A stretch of DNA of 64,000 bases from Bradyrhizobium genosp. L (lineage in GTDB: Bacteria; Pseudomonadota; Alphaproteobacteria; Rhizobiales; Xanthobacteraceae). The position numbers and the translations under genes were made by a program. The stretch is taken from assembly GCF_015624485.1 (NCBI RefSeq), contig NZ_CP061378.1:6200001-6264000 (forward strand), read 5' to 3'. Shown here piece by piece: positions 8,900 through 18,400 of this stretch. The notes under the pieces were generated by a model. The model saw only the letters and a list, made by a program, of their open reading frames with translations. It searched no databases and was not told the DNA's origin. Each line of letters begins with the position of its first letter. The first letter of the stretch is position 1.

Positions 8900-9579
8900 A
8901 CAGCAAGAGAAGGGGTGGCCCGAGGGCTCGGAATGGCGTGCCATCCGTCCGCATGAGCATCGTTCCGGAGCTCTCGGCCACTTTCTGGATCAATTGGCTA
9001 CTCGCGGCTATGGCGGGCGAGACCGCTGGCCATGCACTCAATCATATCTACCTTCACCGTTCGGGAAGGGTGATCGTCGCGCTGATGCTAAGCTTCCTTG
9101 CGACGTTGATATTGCAGGGAACGACCGGGCGGCTTCGGCGGATGATCTTTTGGTTCGCCGCATTTTTGCTGAGTCTATTGGGTGCAGTGCTGGCAGAGAC
9201 AACCGATGTCTCGATGGGAGTCGGTGACAACGGCGCGATTTTACTCGTCGCTATCTTGCTCGTCTTCTCCTTCGTGATCTGCTATCGCCTCACGGGAAAC
9301 CTGCCGGGTCCCGCGGATGACACCGATGTACGCGGCTTCTTCTGGGCCACGGCAATGCTGGCCCAAACCGTCGCCAGCGCATGCGCAGACTGGATCGTTG
9401 ACCCCGGCGGTCCGTCGGAGCGCCTGGCGATCGCCGTGATCGCGCTTGGCATCGCAGCGACCATCGGGATCTATTCGTGCACGCGCATGCCGCGCTCGGT
9501 TATGTTTTGGCCCGCTTTCGTTCTATCGGGGACCGTGGCCGCGCTCGCAGGAGACGTCATTCTGAAATCGATCGAATGA
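8896..9579 (+). CDS. Repeat-type integral membrane protein (COG4705-like)
   Basis: A 227-residue hydrophobic protein with about seven predicted membrane helices. The opening PELSATFWINWLLAAMAGETAGH resembles the internally repeated unit of the uncharacterised COG4705 membrane-anchored proteins (FWI..LA.T.GETAGD). A similar unit recurs near residue 145 (GFFWATAMLAQTVASACADW), supporting the repeat. Function is unknown. The ATG overlaps the pump stop by 4 bp, so it is the last gene of the efflux operon; a role in pump assembly or a linked envelope function is inference. An internal ATG after about 20 residues could be the true start. Confidence 0.7.
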   Translation: MNSKRRGGPRARNGVPSVRMSIVPELSATFWINWLLAAMAGETAGHALNHIYLHRSGRVIVALMLSFLATLILQGTTGRLRRMIFWFAAFLLSLLGAVLAETTDVSMGVGDNGAILLVAILLVFSFVICYRLTGNLPGPADDTDVRGFFWATAMLAQTVASACADWIVDPGGPSERLAIAVIALGIAATIGIYSCTRMPRSVMFWPAFVLSGTVAALAGDVILKSIE

Positions 9580-9902
9580 AGCACTCAAAATGCTGGAGTA
9601 GCCAAATTTCCGGCTAAGCGCTGCTTCGACAGCATGGCGTCCCGCCGATTCCTTAGCGAATTGAAGATGCATCTGCGCAACTAGAGCAAGCAGGTCGTCT
9701 CCGCGGGCCTTGCCGCAGAGCCCGAACCGGAACAGACGGATGCTGCGGATTCGTCGCGCAAGCCCGCAAGCTCGGCGAGCAGGACGCACCGGGCAAAGGC
9801 GTAACTTACCGAACTACCTGGACGGCCACGCCGACACAGCTCTATTTCCACATGCCTCCCGCAATGAAGGGCGTGGCTCTCGACGCTTTTGTCGGATTAG
9901 AG
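9580..9902. other. Intergenic stretch, nothing recognised
   Basis: Short overlapping frames only; none has convincing composition or a ribosome site. It lies between the efflux operon and a DUF1330 relic on the other strand. Confidence 0.4.
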
Positions 9903-10190
9903 TCACGCCTGATATTCAGGCGAATGGTACCACCTCAGTGCATTCTGCAAGCTGTCGAACTCGATGATGACGAAACGGCCGGACGCCTCGCCTTCGAGAT
10001 TCTACAGCTTTCCTCCGCGAATAGCGAACCGGCCACCGTAAGGCGCCAGAGTTGCCGGCACCTTCGGCCCGTATTCCTTCTCGACATCGTGGATCGATTT
10101 GATCGCTACCACGAAGGCATGAAGTGCCGCTTCCACGTGCCGCGAGGCTGGCGGCGGCCCACGCCCGAAGCGATCCAGACACGGCATCAA
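9903..10190 (-). pseudogene. DUF1330-family relic with internal stop
   Basis: From about 10115 leftwards the minus strand reads FVVAIKSIHDVEKEYGP, then GGRFAIRGGKL, an in-frame TAG, and on in the same frame NLEGEASGRFVIIEFDS and WYHSPEYQA before a second stop. This is the core of the small ferredoxin-like DUF1330 fold, including RFVIIEF and YRSPEYQ-like signatures. A nonsense codon interrupts it and the C-terminal strand is missing. The N-terminal residues before FVVAI do not fit. It is judged dead unless the stop is read through. Confidence 0.75.
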
Positions 10191-10259
10191 CGGCCGTTAG
10201 ACCCTTTGTGATCGTCGCAGCGCCCCCGGCGATCCTGCCGGGGTCGCCGCGCAACCCCC

Positions 10260-11390
10260 TCAACGCGAAATGTAGCCGGCAGCCTCGGGCTTGAAGCGGT
10301 AAATCAGGTACGGCGTCTTGTTCTCCGCCCTGCCACCGTGGAACATTGCGGCGGCCGACACTTGGGATGCGGACACATACATGTACCCGTCCGGCGAGGC
10401 CGTGATCCCGTCAGGCCACACCATGTCGGGATCGTTGAGATAGGTGCGGTACTTGCGATCCGCTCCGATAATCCCGATCGACTTGGTCTCGACGGCGGTA
10501 AGATAGAGGTTGCCTGCGTAATCAATCGACAGGCCGCCATTGTTCGGCTTGTCCGAGTAGCGCTCGACCTTACTGCTTAGCTCTTCGGGACTGACCTTGT
10601 CGTTGCTCAAATCGGCCGCCTTGATGCGGTACAGTGATCGGCCGCTGAGCGGTGCGAAGTAGACCCACTCCGACTTGACGTCCATCGTGATGCCATCGCA
10701 GCCGACCTTGATGATCGACGGCTTGCCGTCCTTGCCCGGCACCGTCAGATCGTTGCCGTCGACGGTTATCGGCACATTCTCCGGGACGGTCGATTTATCG
10801 CCATCCAGCACGCGCCGCGCGACGCCAGTATCCATGTCGATGACAATGATGGCTGCATGCGAGCCATCGCCGCCCGGTCCGATATTCTCGTCAGCGATGT
10901 AGAACTTCCGATTTTTCTGATCGATCACGATATCCTGCGGCTGGGACCCCTTCACCGTGACCGGTTTCGGCATATAGTAGATGCGCTCGAGCCTGTTTGT
11001 GCGCGTATTCCAGCCGACCAGCTTTGGTGTGATCTGCGTGCGGAAGCCCATGTCGATGATCCAGACGACGCCGGCTTCGTCGGACCGAAGGCCCAGCACA
11101 TTGTCGAGGTACTGATCCGTGCCCTTGCGCGGCGTATTCCACTCGACATTCGGGAATGGCTCGAATGTCGTCGCCGAGGTCAGCCGCGCGACCCGGACGT
11201 CGGGGCTGTAGAATGGATGATGGCTGAAGATCAGCTGGTTGTCCGGCGTAAAGGCAATATTGCCTACGGACTGCGGTAGTTTGGCGATAACCTCCGCTTT
11301 CTTGCCTCCGCTATCCGCATGCACCGCCGTCGCCACGATGGCTGCGGCAGCCAAGGTGACAAATCGGATCCCTCTTCTCACGCTCTTCAC
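10260..11390 (-). CDS. Secreted yellow / major-royal-jelly family beta-propeller protein
   Basis: A 376-residue exported protein. A signal peptide (RGIRFVTLAAAAIVATAVHA) is followed by a propeller fold. Motifs typical of the yellow/MRJP family in bacteria include VVWIIDMGFR, QDIVIDQKNRKFYIAD, CDGITMD, VYFAPLSGRSLYRI and MVWPDGITASPDGYMYVS. Bacterial members are periplasmic lactonase- or tautomerase-like proteins of uncertain activity. The start is GTG at 11390, with GGAG 8 bases upstream. It is divergent from the HxlR regulator across 220 bp, suggesting control by it. Confidence 0.85.
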   Translation of the reverse strand: MKSVRRGIRFVTLAAAAIVATAVHADSGGKKAEVIAKLPQSVGNIAFTPDNQLIFSHHPFYSPDVRVARLTSATTFEPFPNVEWNTPRKGTDQYLDNVLGLRSDEAGVVWIIDMGFRTQITPKLVGWNTRTNRLERIYYMPKPVTVKGSQPQDIVIDQKNRKFYIADENIGPGGDGSHAAIIVIDMDTGVARRVLDGDKSTVPENVPITVDGNDLTVPGKDGKPSIIKVGCDGITMDVKSEWVYFAPLSGRSLYRIKAADLSNDKVSPEELSSKVERYSDKPNNGGLSIDYAGNLYLTAVETKSIGIIGADRKYRTYLNDPDMVWPDGITASPDGYMYVSASQVSAAAMFHGGRAENKTPYLIYRFKPEAAGYISR

Positions 11391-11610
11391 GTTGCTCGCT
11401 CCTTGTGACTTCTTGAATTGCTATGCGCGCTGCGCCGATCTTTGCCGGTTGTCGCCTGCTGGAATGATGGCAAGGTCTCCCTGGACGCCGCAGCTGCCGC
11501 TTATTCGACAGTCACCGATCCATATCGATCTTTGCGCGCGTCACGTTGCGCGCTAATCTAGGTGCTGACAATTACGCACAGGTCTGTCCCCTAGTATCAC
11601 GGAGTGAACC

Positions 11611-12006
11611 ATGAAGAAGCTCGGCGGCAAGACCTATGATTGCGCGGCTGGATGTCCGGTGGAGGCGACGCTCGATCTGATCGACGGCAAGTGGAAGGCG
11701 GTGATTCTCTATCATCTCCTCAGCGACACCATCCGCTTCAACGAGCTGCGACGGCGCCTATCTCGCATCACGCAACGCATGCTGACGCGACAACTCCGCG
11801 AGCTCGAGGCTGCTGGCCTCATCCATCGCGAAATCTATGCGGAGGTACCGCCGCGGGTTGAGTATTCGTTGACCGCGCTCGGGCGCTCGCTCGAACCCGT
11901 CGTTCGCATGCTCTGGACGTGGGGCGACCAGTATCTCGCGGGGCGACGTTCGCGCGCCCCTTCTCTAAACGGAGCAGCCTCCCCGCCTCAATTGGCCGAT
12001 CATTGA
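11611..12006 (+). CDS. HxlR-family transcriptional regulator
   Basis: A 131-residue winged-helix regulator. The N-terminal Cys-containing CPVEATLDLIDGKWKAVILYHL is the HxlR hallmark, followed by FNELRRRL, TQRMLTRQLRELE and the wing VEYSLTALGRSL. HxlR proteins often sense electrophiles or oxidants through that N-terminal cysteine. GGAG precedes the ATG by 7 bases. It is divergent from the yellow-family gene, its probable target. The last about 20 residues are low-complexity and may be a lineage-specific tail. Confidence 0.93.
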   Translation: MKKLGGKTYDCAAGCPVEATLDLIDGKWKAVILYHLLSDTIRFNELRRRLSRITQRMLTRQLRELEAAGLIHREIYAEVPPRVEYSLTALGRSLEPVVRMLWTWGDQYLAGRRSRAPSLNGAASPPQLADH

Positions 12007-12592
12007 AGGCGAGCTTATTTTCCACCGGGCCGGCATGCCTCGAGTACGTTGCACGCGTACAACGCCGCGTCTCCGATTTCGTTTGTAGTCGAAGGAACCA
12101 GACGTATCGAGAGGCCAGAAGAGAGTTCCAGCCAGATGAGTTGGTCGCAATGACCACCACGTCTTCGATCGATGAATTCACCATCGCTACCTCAGGCACC
12201 TCGATGGCCGGGTCTCTGGAAAACGCCAACGTATGGAGAGGCCAGAGACATTTCTGTTGCCAGCCTGGTCCCTCACGAGACCACCGCAGTCGCTTCGATT
12301 TCAGCACGGGCCGCGAGCGCTAGATTGATCCCGTTATTCGATCGCCGCTCGACGTCCTTGCGCTGCATTCGAATTGGCATCAGGTGGTCTTCAACGCTCG
12401 CAGAGCCTGCGTCGAGGCTAACGGTAAGCGGACAAGCGGATCCTTGCCGAGATACTCACCTTTCATCGCCGATTGATAAAGTCGTGCTTGAACGAAAACG
12501 TCTCACGCATAACGAGCATCCCGACGAAGGACAGCTCGCCAGCTGAGTCGTCTATGAAGGTACCCATCACGCCAGAGCTGCCAAGATGGCTC
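12007..12592. other. Intergenic stretch, nothing recognised
   Basis: Several overlapping frames of 60-160 codons exist on both strands, but none has a family signature, sensible composition or ribosome site. No strong hairpin or repeat was seen. Confidence 0.4.
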
Positions 12593-12802
12593 TTAGTTGC
12601 CAGTCTGAGCTCGGATCTCGGGAGAGCGTAGCCATTCGCTAATCTGCGCGCCGCTCTCAGCCTGCCGCGCTCGCTTTAGCAGCGCGTCTTTCTCGACCCC
12701 GTGCGGCATTACCTTCGCCCTGTCGCGGAGGTCTTTGGCCCGACCTGCTAGTCGCTCCTCAAAGGTCTCCGTTTGGATGACCCGATGTCGTATCTGCGTC
12801 AT
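12593..12802 (-). CDS. Small conserved helical protein (Bradyrhizobium type)
   Basis: A 69-residue charged helical protein containing FEERLAGRAKDLRDRAKVMPHG, then ALLKRARQAESGAQISEWL and a loose tail. I recognise the pattern (EERL-x-EA-x-RLR-x-QA, PPG, LL-x-KARQAE, WL-x-SP) as a short family of unknown function widespread in Bradyrhizobium. A broken second copy lies at 35726-35948. No signal or membrane segment, so probably cytoplasmic. Confidence 0.7.
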   Translation of the reverse strand: MTQIRHRVIQTETFEERLAGRAKDLRDRAKVMPHGVEKDALLKRARQAESGAQISEWLRSPEIRAQTGN

Positions 12803-12865
12803 GAGCTTCCCTACGAGTTCCCTGCACGGAACGAGGACTCTAAGTCGACGCCATAGGTAAAGTTC

Positions 12866-13036
12866 CTAGTTGGATGCCTTTATAGCCACCTCGACCTCAT
12901 CGGCCAGCGCCCGGTGATGAGCGGCTAGCTTGGCGAAAAGCGCCTTCTTCGTCCCATTGGTCGCAAGCCTGCTGATGAGTTCGCACTCCTCGGCTTCAAT
13001 GCGGAGCTTTTCCAAGTGAGCCTTCATGTCCTGCAT
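12866..13036 (-). CDS. Small conserved helical protein (MQDMKAHLEKLR family)
   Basis: A 56-residue protein beginning MQDMKAHLEKLRIEAEECE and ending in ALFAKLAAHHRALADEVEVAI. It is an amphipathic two-helix protein of unknown function seen often in Bradyrhizobium. I chose the internal ATG at 13036 because a frameshifted paralogue at 52146 begins at exactly this residue; an upstream in-frame extension of 46 residues looks non-coding. It probably forms a helical bundle or oligomer. Confidence 0.7.
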   Translation of the reverse strand: MQDMKAHLEKLRIEAEECELISRLATNGTKKALFAKLAAHHRALADEVEVAIKASN

Positions 13037-13401
13037 CTGGAAACAGTAAACGCAATGAGAGGCCTCCGCTATCTGATTCGAAGCTACCCCGAGCTGCGAA
13101 ATGAATGCGGACAGGACCGAGAGCGACCATCTGGTCTTGCCTGCAAGTTCAACGGTTGGCCTGCGAAGCCCCAATTTCGGTTGAGGACTTAAGATCGGCT
13201 TCTATGCCCTCCTCCCGGCCCGATTACCTCGATCCTCTCCAACCCGGCCACCGCAGTGCAGCAATATAATGGAGGCGCTTCGAGAGGCCGCAACAATGTG
13301 GGCCGTCGAAAGGGTCACTAGCCGATGTTGGATCAAACTCAGCTCCAATTTACCAAGGGCCAGAAGACAAAACCGCAAATGCGGATGACATCACAACAAG
13401 G
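13037..13401. other. Intergenic stretch, nothing recognised
   Basis: No credible gene. Probably the upstream region of the small minus-strand protein at 12866-13036. Confidence 0.35.
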
Positions 13402-13605
13402 CTACCGCAGTTTCGACCCCACAGGTGCCTCAGCAAACGCTCTTCGAAAAGCGGGCAGCCTGTCTGGAAGACCCATGTTTTCGGTGGCTCGCTCTAAATC
13501 GCGCCAAAACTCGCCACGCACAGACGTGAGATGCCCGAGTTCTTCGAGCATATCGAGGACTAGCTCAGGTTCATTGTGCTCCACGAACTTGTGGTATCGG
13601 GTCAA
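13402..13605 (-). CDS. Small conserved hypothetical protein
   Basis: A 67-residue acidic/helical protein with FVEHNEPELVLDMLEELGHL and FWRDLERATENMGLPDR. The pattern (HNE-ELALD-x-LEELG, FWRDLERAA) matches a short family that I associate with Bradyrhizobium; its function is unknown. It lies downstream of the Kai operon on the same strand, separated by about 140 bp. Confidence 0.6.
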   Translation of the reverse strand: MTRYHKFVEHNEPELVLDMLEELGHLTSVRGEFWRDLERATENMGLPDRLPAFRRAFAEAPVGSKLR

Positions 13606-13748
13606 AAGTGCTGCGTAGTTGGGCTCGTGTCGTACGGCAAAGCGCGTCGCGCACGCTCAAGCAGCGCTTCGGCAAGCTTCCAGCTTTTGCCTAGATTCAC
13701 GTCCGGCATTTGGTCTCGCCAACAGGAACTGCGTCTCGCCTCGTCCGC

Positions 13749-15839
13749 TCAGGTATTGCGGGCATTTGCCATGATTTTTCGAATGGCGACGGATAGCTCG
13801 GCCTGACTGAAAGGCTTTTTCAGAAGAGCCTGTTCACCTGTGGGCATTTCGGGAATGGCTCGTTGAGCCGTGTATCCAGAGGTGAGCAACACCGGCAATT
13901 CCGGGCGCAGCAGTCCAATCCGCCGCGTTAGCTCCACACCACTCATGCCGTCCGGCATGACGACGTCGGTAAAGACTAGATTTAGGCTGGCGGTTCCCTG
14001 AACTATCTCAAGCGCAGCACTTCCAGTTGCTGCGGACAGAACCGAATAGCCGAGATCCTCGAGCATTCCGCTGGTCGTGACTCGCACATCGGCGTCGTCC
14101 TCGACAACCAAGACTAATCCAGTCCCAGCCTCCAACTTCGTTTCGGTTGGTTTGCGGACAGTTTGGACCGGATCGTTAGATCGCTTCAGAAACACTTCGA
14201 TGAGTGTGCCTTGTCCCGGCATGCTGGCCACTGCGACAAAACCTCCGGATTGTTTGGCAAATCCGTAGACTTGGCTCAAACCCAATCCTGTGCCTTTTCC
14301 GACATCCTTCGTCGTGAAGAATGGTTCAAAGACATGTGCGAGCACTTCCGCCGACATTCCAATCCCCGTATCCTGGACGGAAATCATGGCGTATTCGCCA
14401 GCCGATGCTTCCCATCGGGAAGCCAACGCCTCGTTAACGCGCCGGTTAGCGGTCTTGATGACCAGTTCACCTCCATGGGGCATCGCGTCGCGCGCGTTGA
14501 TCGCAAGGTTAACGATGGCGGTTTCTAGCTGGTGCGGGTCGGTACGGCATTCCCAAAGGTTCAAGTCTTTGATGAACTTTATCTTGACGATCTCACCTAC
14601 CGCACGCTCAAGAAGGTGTTCGAACGTTGGGATGAGATCATTGATCTGGACCACCTCCATTTGCAGATCCTGACGGCGAGAGAACGCCAGCAGCTGATGG
14701 TTCAATTTTGATCCACGAGCTACGGCCTGTCGCGCGGTCTCGAACAGACGAACAAGCTTTGCGTCGTCCGGCAAACGACGGCGCAGCATATCGAGGCTGC
14801 CACCGATGATCATCAGAAGATTATTGAAGTCGTGCGCAACACCGCCAGTCAATTGTCCGACCGCGTCCATTTTCTGGGCTTGCCGCAATTGCTCGTCAAC
14901 TTCGCGTCTTTGCGTGACGTCTGCTGTGACGCCGGTGATCCGAATGGGATGTTCTCCGTCATAGAAGGTTCGGCCCTTCACACTGACCCAGCGCACTGCG
15001 TTGTCGTTAGCCCTCCGAATCCGACGTTCAAACTGGACGTTACCCGTCTCGCGGGCTCGCTCGAACGCCTCGTGCACCTTGGTTTGATCTTCCGGTACGA
15101 AACGACTTACCAGCGCCGGCAGGTCGAAGGAAAGCAGACCCGTGTCGCCGAAAAGTCGGTCGTGCTGCGGTGAGCGGCTCAGTCGACCGTCGAAAAGATC
15201 AAGCTCCCATATTCCCATTTCTGCAGCGTCGAGGGTCAGCTGAAGATTCTCTTCCGTCTTGCGCCGTTCGTCTATCTCGCCGGCGAGTTTCTCGTTCGCA
15301 GCACTCAGTTCACGGGCTCTCATATGGCTGAATGTCAAATCCGTCACGATGCCGCAAACCAGCCTGGGCATCGCGTTGTCCACCTTCAAATCGACAAGCG
15401 AAATGTTGACGGGCACTTCTTGTCCGAATTCATTCACAATCGCAAACTCTCCGGAGACCCCCGAGCCGGCTCCGGTCGCAATCATGCTGGAAAGGCTCTC
15501 AGCCTCGTCAGCCCTGAAATATCTGACAAACGGTTGGCCGACGATGCCATCATGCGGACCAGCGACCAACGTCGCGAAACGCGCGTTGCAATACAGAATT
15601 ATCCCTGTCTCTGACAGAGTAATCGCTCCTTCCTGCATTTGCTCAACGAGCACTCGGTAGGGCCGATCGGCATTTTCGAGCGTATAGACCTGCTGCCCCT
15701 GCGATCCAGCAATCACGACGGCGTCGACTGCGCCGGTGCGGATGGCATCTAGAGTTTCTTCTGCCTCCCGAAGGCGAGAGATCAGCTCTTCGTCGGTGAG
15801 TGATCCGTAATCCGTGTCGTGGGTCGCGCGTTCCGCCAT
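13749..15839 (-). CDS. Hybrid sensor histidine kinase of the Kai operon
   Basis: A 696-residue soluble hybrid kinase. A coiled start (about 12-35) leads to a PAS domain (about 58-170), a coiled linker and a second PAS with PAC tail (about 200-312). The H-box [11 protein letters not shown] carries His336. The HATPase has [10 protein letters not shown] (N box), DTGIGM and GTGLGL. A C-terminal receiver (about 575-690) has phospho-Asp 625 in FTDVVMPD and Lys in LLKKPF. No membrane helix is seen, so it senses inside the cell. It begins 7 bp after the second kaiB with no ribosome site of its own, implying coupled translation. By analogy with cyanobacterial SasA it is a plausible output or input kinase of the clock-like module. 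It lacks SasA's own KaiB-like domain. Confidence 0.93.
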   Translation of the reverse strand: MAERATHDTDYGSLTDEELISRLREAEETLDAIRTGAVDAVVIAGSQGQQVYTLENADRPYRVLVEQMQEGAITLSETGIILYCNARFATLVAGPHDGIVGQPFVRYFRADEAESLSSMIATGAGSGVSGEFAIVNEFGQEVPVNISLVDLKVDNAMPRLVCGIVTDLTFSHMRARELSAANEKLAGEIDERRKTEENLQLTLDAAEMGIWELDLFDGRLSRSPQHDRLFGDTGLLSFDLPALVSRFVPEDQTKVHEAFERARETGNVQFERRIRRANDNAVRWVSVKGRTFYDGEHPIRITGVTADVTQRREVDEQLRQAQKMDAVGQLTGGVAHDFNNLLMIIGGSLDMLRRRLPDDAKLVRLFETARQAVARGSKLNHQLLAFSRRQDLQMEVVQINDLIPTFEHLLERAVGEIVKIKFIKDLNLWECRTDPHQLETAIVNLAINARDAMPHGGELVIKTANRRVNEALASRWEASAGEYAMISVQDTGIGMSAEVLAHVFEPFFTTKDVGKGTGLGLSQVYGFAKQSGGFVAVASMPGQGTLIEVFLKRSNDPVQTVRKPTETKLEAGTGLVLVVEDDADVRVTTSGMLEDLGYSVLSAATGSAALEIVQGTASLNLVFTDVVMPDGMSGVELTRRIGLLRPELPVLLTSGYTAQRAIPEMPTGEQALLKKPFSQAELSVAIRKIMANARNT

Positions 15840-15846
15840 TGGATGG

Positions 15847-16155
15847 TTAGCCCGCCGGCTTGACAGGCGTCAGGTTCAATCCCGCAAGAACTCTCTCCTT
15901 GTCGGAGAGATCCCCGATGATTCGACGCAGCGGTTCAGGCAAAACCTTGACGAGTGTGGGTGTAGCAACGATCTGCAGTTCCCGAGTAGAATTTGGATTT
16001 TCGTATACATCGACGACCTCAAGATCGTACCGGCCCTCAAGATTCTCCTCACATATCCTGCGCATGTTGGCTATGGCTCGGGCGGACCGTGGCGTAGAGC
16101 CCGTTACGAAAAGGCGCAACTTGTATCGGTCCCCTGAGCCGTCTGCAGAAGTCAT
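15847..16155 (-). CDS. kaiB: KaiB-family protein, second copy
   Basis: A 102-residue KaiB/thioredoxin-like protein. It has [28 protein letters not shown], the central YDLEVVDV strand, ATPTLVK with the family cis-proline, and [10 protein letters not shown] near the end. KaiB binds KaiC and, in cyanobacteria, changes fold to capture partners. This copy directly precedes the kinase gene (7-bp gap) and overlaps the first kaiB by 4 bp. It could supply in trans the KaiB-like sensor that SasA carries as a fused domain; that role is inference. Confidence 0.92.
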   Translation of the reverse strand: MTSADGSGDRYKLRLFVTGSTPRSARAIANMRRICEENLEGRYDLEVVDVYENPNSTRELQIVATPTLVKVLPEPLRRIIGDLSDKERVLAGLNLTPVKPAG

Positions 16156-16469
16156 GCCGGGCTCTTTCCTATAGGTCGCAGATCCAAACCGACAATGACC
16201 CGCTCGGAGTTGGAGAGGTCACCAATCATTCGCTTGAGCGGTGGCGGTAGCCGGCGAACAAGGGTCGGAATCGCGACGATTTGGTCGCCTGCAGCCAGTT
16301 GCGGTGAAACGACGAGATCAATCACTTCAATCTTGTATCGGCCAGCAAGATTTTCCTCGCATATCTTCCGGAGGTTAGCGATTGCCGCTAGGGATTTCGG
16401 CGTCTGGCCTGCCACGTAGAGACGCAAATTAAAGTCGGTGGTGTCGTCGTCGCCGTTGGAATCTGTCAT
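16152..16469 (-). CDS. kaiB: KaiB-family protein, first copy
   Basis: A 105-residue KaiB homologue, clearly related to the next gene. It has [22 protein letters not shown], the strand [28 protein letters not shown] and a short tail. The acidic N-terminal extension (SNGDDDTTD) differs from the second copy. Start and stop overlap kaiC and the second kaiB by 4 bp each, so the three proteins are made in a coupled way. The two KaiBs differ mainly in the loop before the cis-proline, which may give them different partners. Confidence 0.93.
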   Translation of the reverse strand: MTDSNGDDDTTDFNLRLYVAGQTPKSLAAIANLRKICEENLAGRYKIEVIDLVVSPQLAAGDQIVAIPTLVRRLPPPLKRMIGDLSNSERVIVGLDLRPIGKSPA

Positions 16470-18175
16470 CGGCTAGCTCCGCGCTTCTGTGCCATCGCAG
16501 CCCGATCGGAAGCGGCAGATGCGGTCCGAACGTCTTGATGCGCGACGACCTTTGAAACCTCTTCCTCCTCGGCATCGAGTTCCGCTCGCATTTCCGCGAT
16601 TTGCCGCTCCAGCGCCTCTCGCTTGCGCATTAGCTGGCGTTTGCGTTGCTCAGTCTGTTCGTTGCGTTCGCGGTCGGTTTCACGCTCGCGTGCTTCCTGC
16701 GCCATTCGAGCAGCCCCCGTCAGTACGCCCTCCGGCCCGAGGTAAGGCTCTGTCAGATGAATGCCATCGTCGGCGAGCTCGTACTCACGAATCTGCTTCG
16801 AATGACTCATACCGCGCGATTTCAGCAAATACAGGGTGCGGTTGCGCTCGCCATCCGCCTCGACGTCCCGCAACGATATCCATGTATCCATAAGCGAGGA
16901 AACACTTCGCTCGCTTTCGCTCATCAAATCGTCGACGCCCGACAAGCTGGTGAATACGGCCGTGATCCCTTTGGTCTTGCAGACATCGGCGAGCCGAACA
17001 AGTGTCGCATGGATCTCTGCCGCGGGACCGCGAAAAGCGGATATCGGGTCAACAACTATCGTAGCGGGTCTAAATCTCTCGATATCCCGGTTCATACGAG
17101 CCAGGTGCATCTCAAAACCGAAAAGGCTCGGCCGGGCCGCTTCGAACCGTAGCAAGCTGGAGTTCAAATGTTTCTTCAGATCGATTCCGACCGATCGCAT
17201 ATTCCTCACGACCTGATCCGGAGATTCCTCGAAGGCGAAGTAGAGGCTGCGTTCACCTCGGCCGCACGAGGCATCTGCAAAAGCTGCGCCGAAAGTCGAT
17301 TTACCCGTTCCCGCCAGCCCAGAAATCAACACGCTTGAGCCCTTGTAATAGCCTCCCTTGCCGAGCATAGCGTCCAAGTCCTCAACGCCCGTAGGAACGG
17401 CCTCGTCCGAAATGGAATGACTGAGACCAGCCGACGTAATCGGCAGGACACTGATTCCCTCGTCGTCGATTAAAAACGGATACTCATTCGTACCGTGCGC
17501 CGAACCTCTGTATTTGACGACCCGCAGCCGACGCGTAACCACCTGCTCCTGGACCCGGTTGTCGAGAAGAATCACGCAATCCGAAACGTACTCCTCGATA
17601 CCGAAGCGAGTGAGCTGGCCTTCACCGCGCTCCGCTGTGATGATGGCGGTTACGCCTTTTTCCTTAAGCCAGCCGAACAAGCGCCGCAGTTCCGCTCGGA
17701 GGATCGTGGTATCGGCGAGCCCCGAGAAGAGCGCCTCGATAGTATCGAGAACAACGCGCTTCGCCCCGATCGTGTCGATCGCGTGCCCCAACCGGACAAA
17801 AAGACCTTCCAGATCGTACTCACCGCTTTCCTCGATCTCGGCGCGCTCGATCCGGACGTAGTCAATCGCCAACATCTTCTTCGATATCAAACCTTCGAGG
17901 TCGAAGCCGAGCGAATGCACATTCGCAGCCAAATCCTGTTCGCGTTCTTCGAAACTCATAAAAACGCCAGCCTCGTCGAACTGAGTCGCTCCGTTTACGA
18001 GGAACGTCATTCCAAAGAGCGTCTTTCCGCATCCGGCTGAGCCGCATAGAAGCGTCGGCCGACCGACGGGCAAGCCACCGAGAGTCAGATCGTCTAAACC
18101 ATCAATGCCCGTCGCCGTCTTTGGCAGACGAACTGACGATCCTGGCTCGGTGATCGAGGATTTGCGATTTGGCAT
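16466..18175 (-). CDS. kaiC: KaiC-family circadian-clock-like ATPase/autokinase
   Basis: A 569-residue double RecA-fold protein. CI has Walker A GSAGCGKT (45-52), catalytic FEE (75-77) and Walker B VVLDTI (141-146). CII has GLAGTGKST (286-294), FEE (315-317) and IVVDPIS (373-379). The CII phosphosite loop reads [11 protein letters not shown]. Aligned to the cyanobacterial THIST-type loop, the Ser/Thr phosphosites fall on Ser426 and Ser427, so autokinase activity is plausible. After about residue 488 the cyanobacterial A-loop tail is replaced by a charged coiled coil (about 490-545). No kaiA is present, as in other purple bacteria. It hexamerises and acts in the cytoplasm. The gene starts directly after the RHH gene stop. 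Confidence 0.95.
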   Translation of the reverse strand: MPNRKSSITEPGSSVRLPKTATGIDGLDDLTLGGLPVGRPTLLCGSAGCGKTLFGMTFLVNGATQFDEAGVFMSFEEREQDLAANVHSLGFDLEGLISKKMLAIDYVRIERAEIEESGEYDLEGLFVRLGHAIDTIGAKRVVLDTIEALFSGLADTTILRAELRRLFGWLKEKGVTAIITAERGEGQLTRFGIEEYVSDCVILLDNRVQEQVVTRRLRVVKYRGSAHGTNEYPFLIDDEGISVLPITSAGLSHSISDEAVPTGVEDLDAMLGKGGYYKGSSVLISGLAGTGKSTFGAAFADASCGRGERSLYFAFEESPDQVVRNMRSVGIDLKKHLNSSLLRFEAARPSLFGFEMHLARMNRDIERFRPATIVVDPISAFRGPAAEIHATLVRLADVCKTKGITAVFTSLSGVDDLMSESERSVSSLMDTWISLRDVEADGERNRTLYLLKSRGMSHSKQIREYELADDGIHLTEPYLGPEGVLTGAARMAQEARERETDRERNEQTEQRKRQLMRKREALERQIAEMRAELDAEEEEVSKVVAHQDVRTASAASDRAAMAQKRGASR

Positions 18176-18376
18176 TCAAGACTCTTTTAAACCGGAGCGG
18201 CCAACTCTGCGGCTAGCGGGCTGACGTTTCGACGCTTGAGATGGTCGGGATAAGCCAATCCGTTCCTTTAGTGCCGTCTCGAGAAAATTGGTCAAAGTTC
18301 GATTTTCCTGTTTCGCATGAGCGCGCGCGACAGCCAGTAACTCAGGATCAATTCGAACCGTGATCGCCTGCTTCAT
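18176..18376 (-). CDS. Ribbon-helix-helix protein heading the Kai operon
   Basis: A 66-residue protein whose first 42 residues (KQAITVRIDPELLAVARAHA, then QENRTLTNFLETALKERI) match the Arc/CopG ribbon-helix-helix fold: a beta strand with alternating polar residues, then two helices. The tail is basic. Such proteins are DNA-binding dimers, often autorepressors or antitoxins; no toxin gene is adjacent. Its stop abuts the kaiC start, so it is the first gene of the operon. The inverted repeat 25 bp upstream is its likely operator. Confidence 0.85.
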   Translation of the reverse strand: MKQAITVRIDPELLAVARAHAKQENRTLTNFLETALKERIGLSRPSQASKRQPASRRVGRSGLKES

Positions 18377-18400
18377 GACTTCGCGCCTTCGCTCCTAAAA

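Noticed and set aside
9710..10211. Plus-strand frames between the efflux operon and the yellow-family gene
   Set aside because: They are antisense to the DUF1330 relic and lack coding features.
18176..18376. RHH protein as the antitoxin of a toxin-antitoxin pair
   Set aside because: The adjacent gene is kaiC; no RelE-, PIN- or MazF-like toxin is found on either side.
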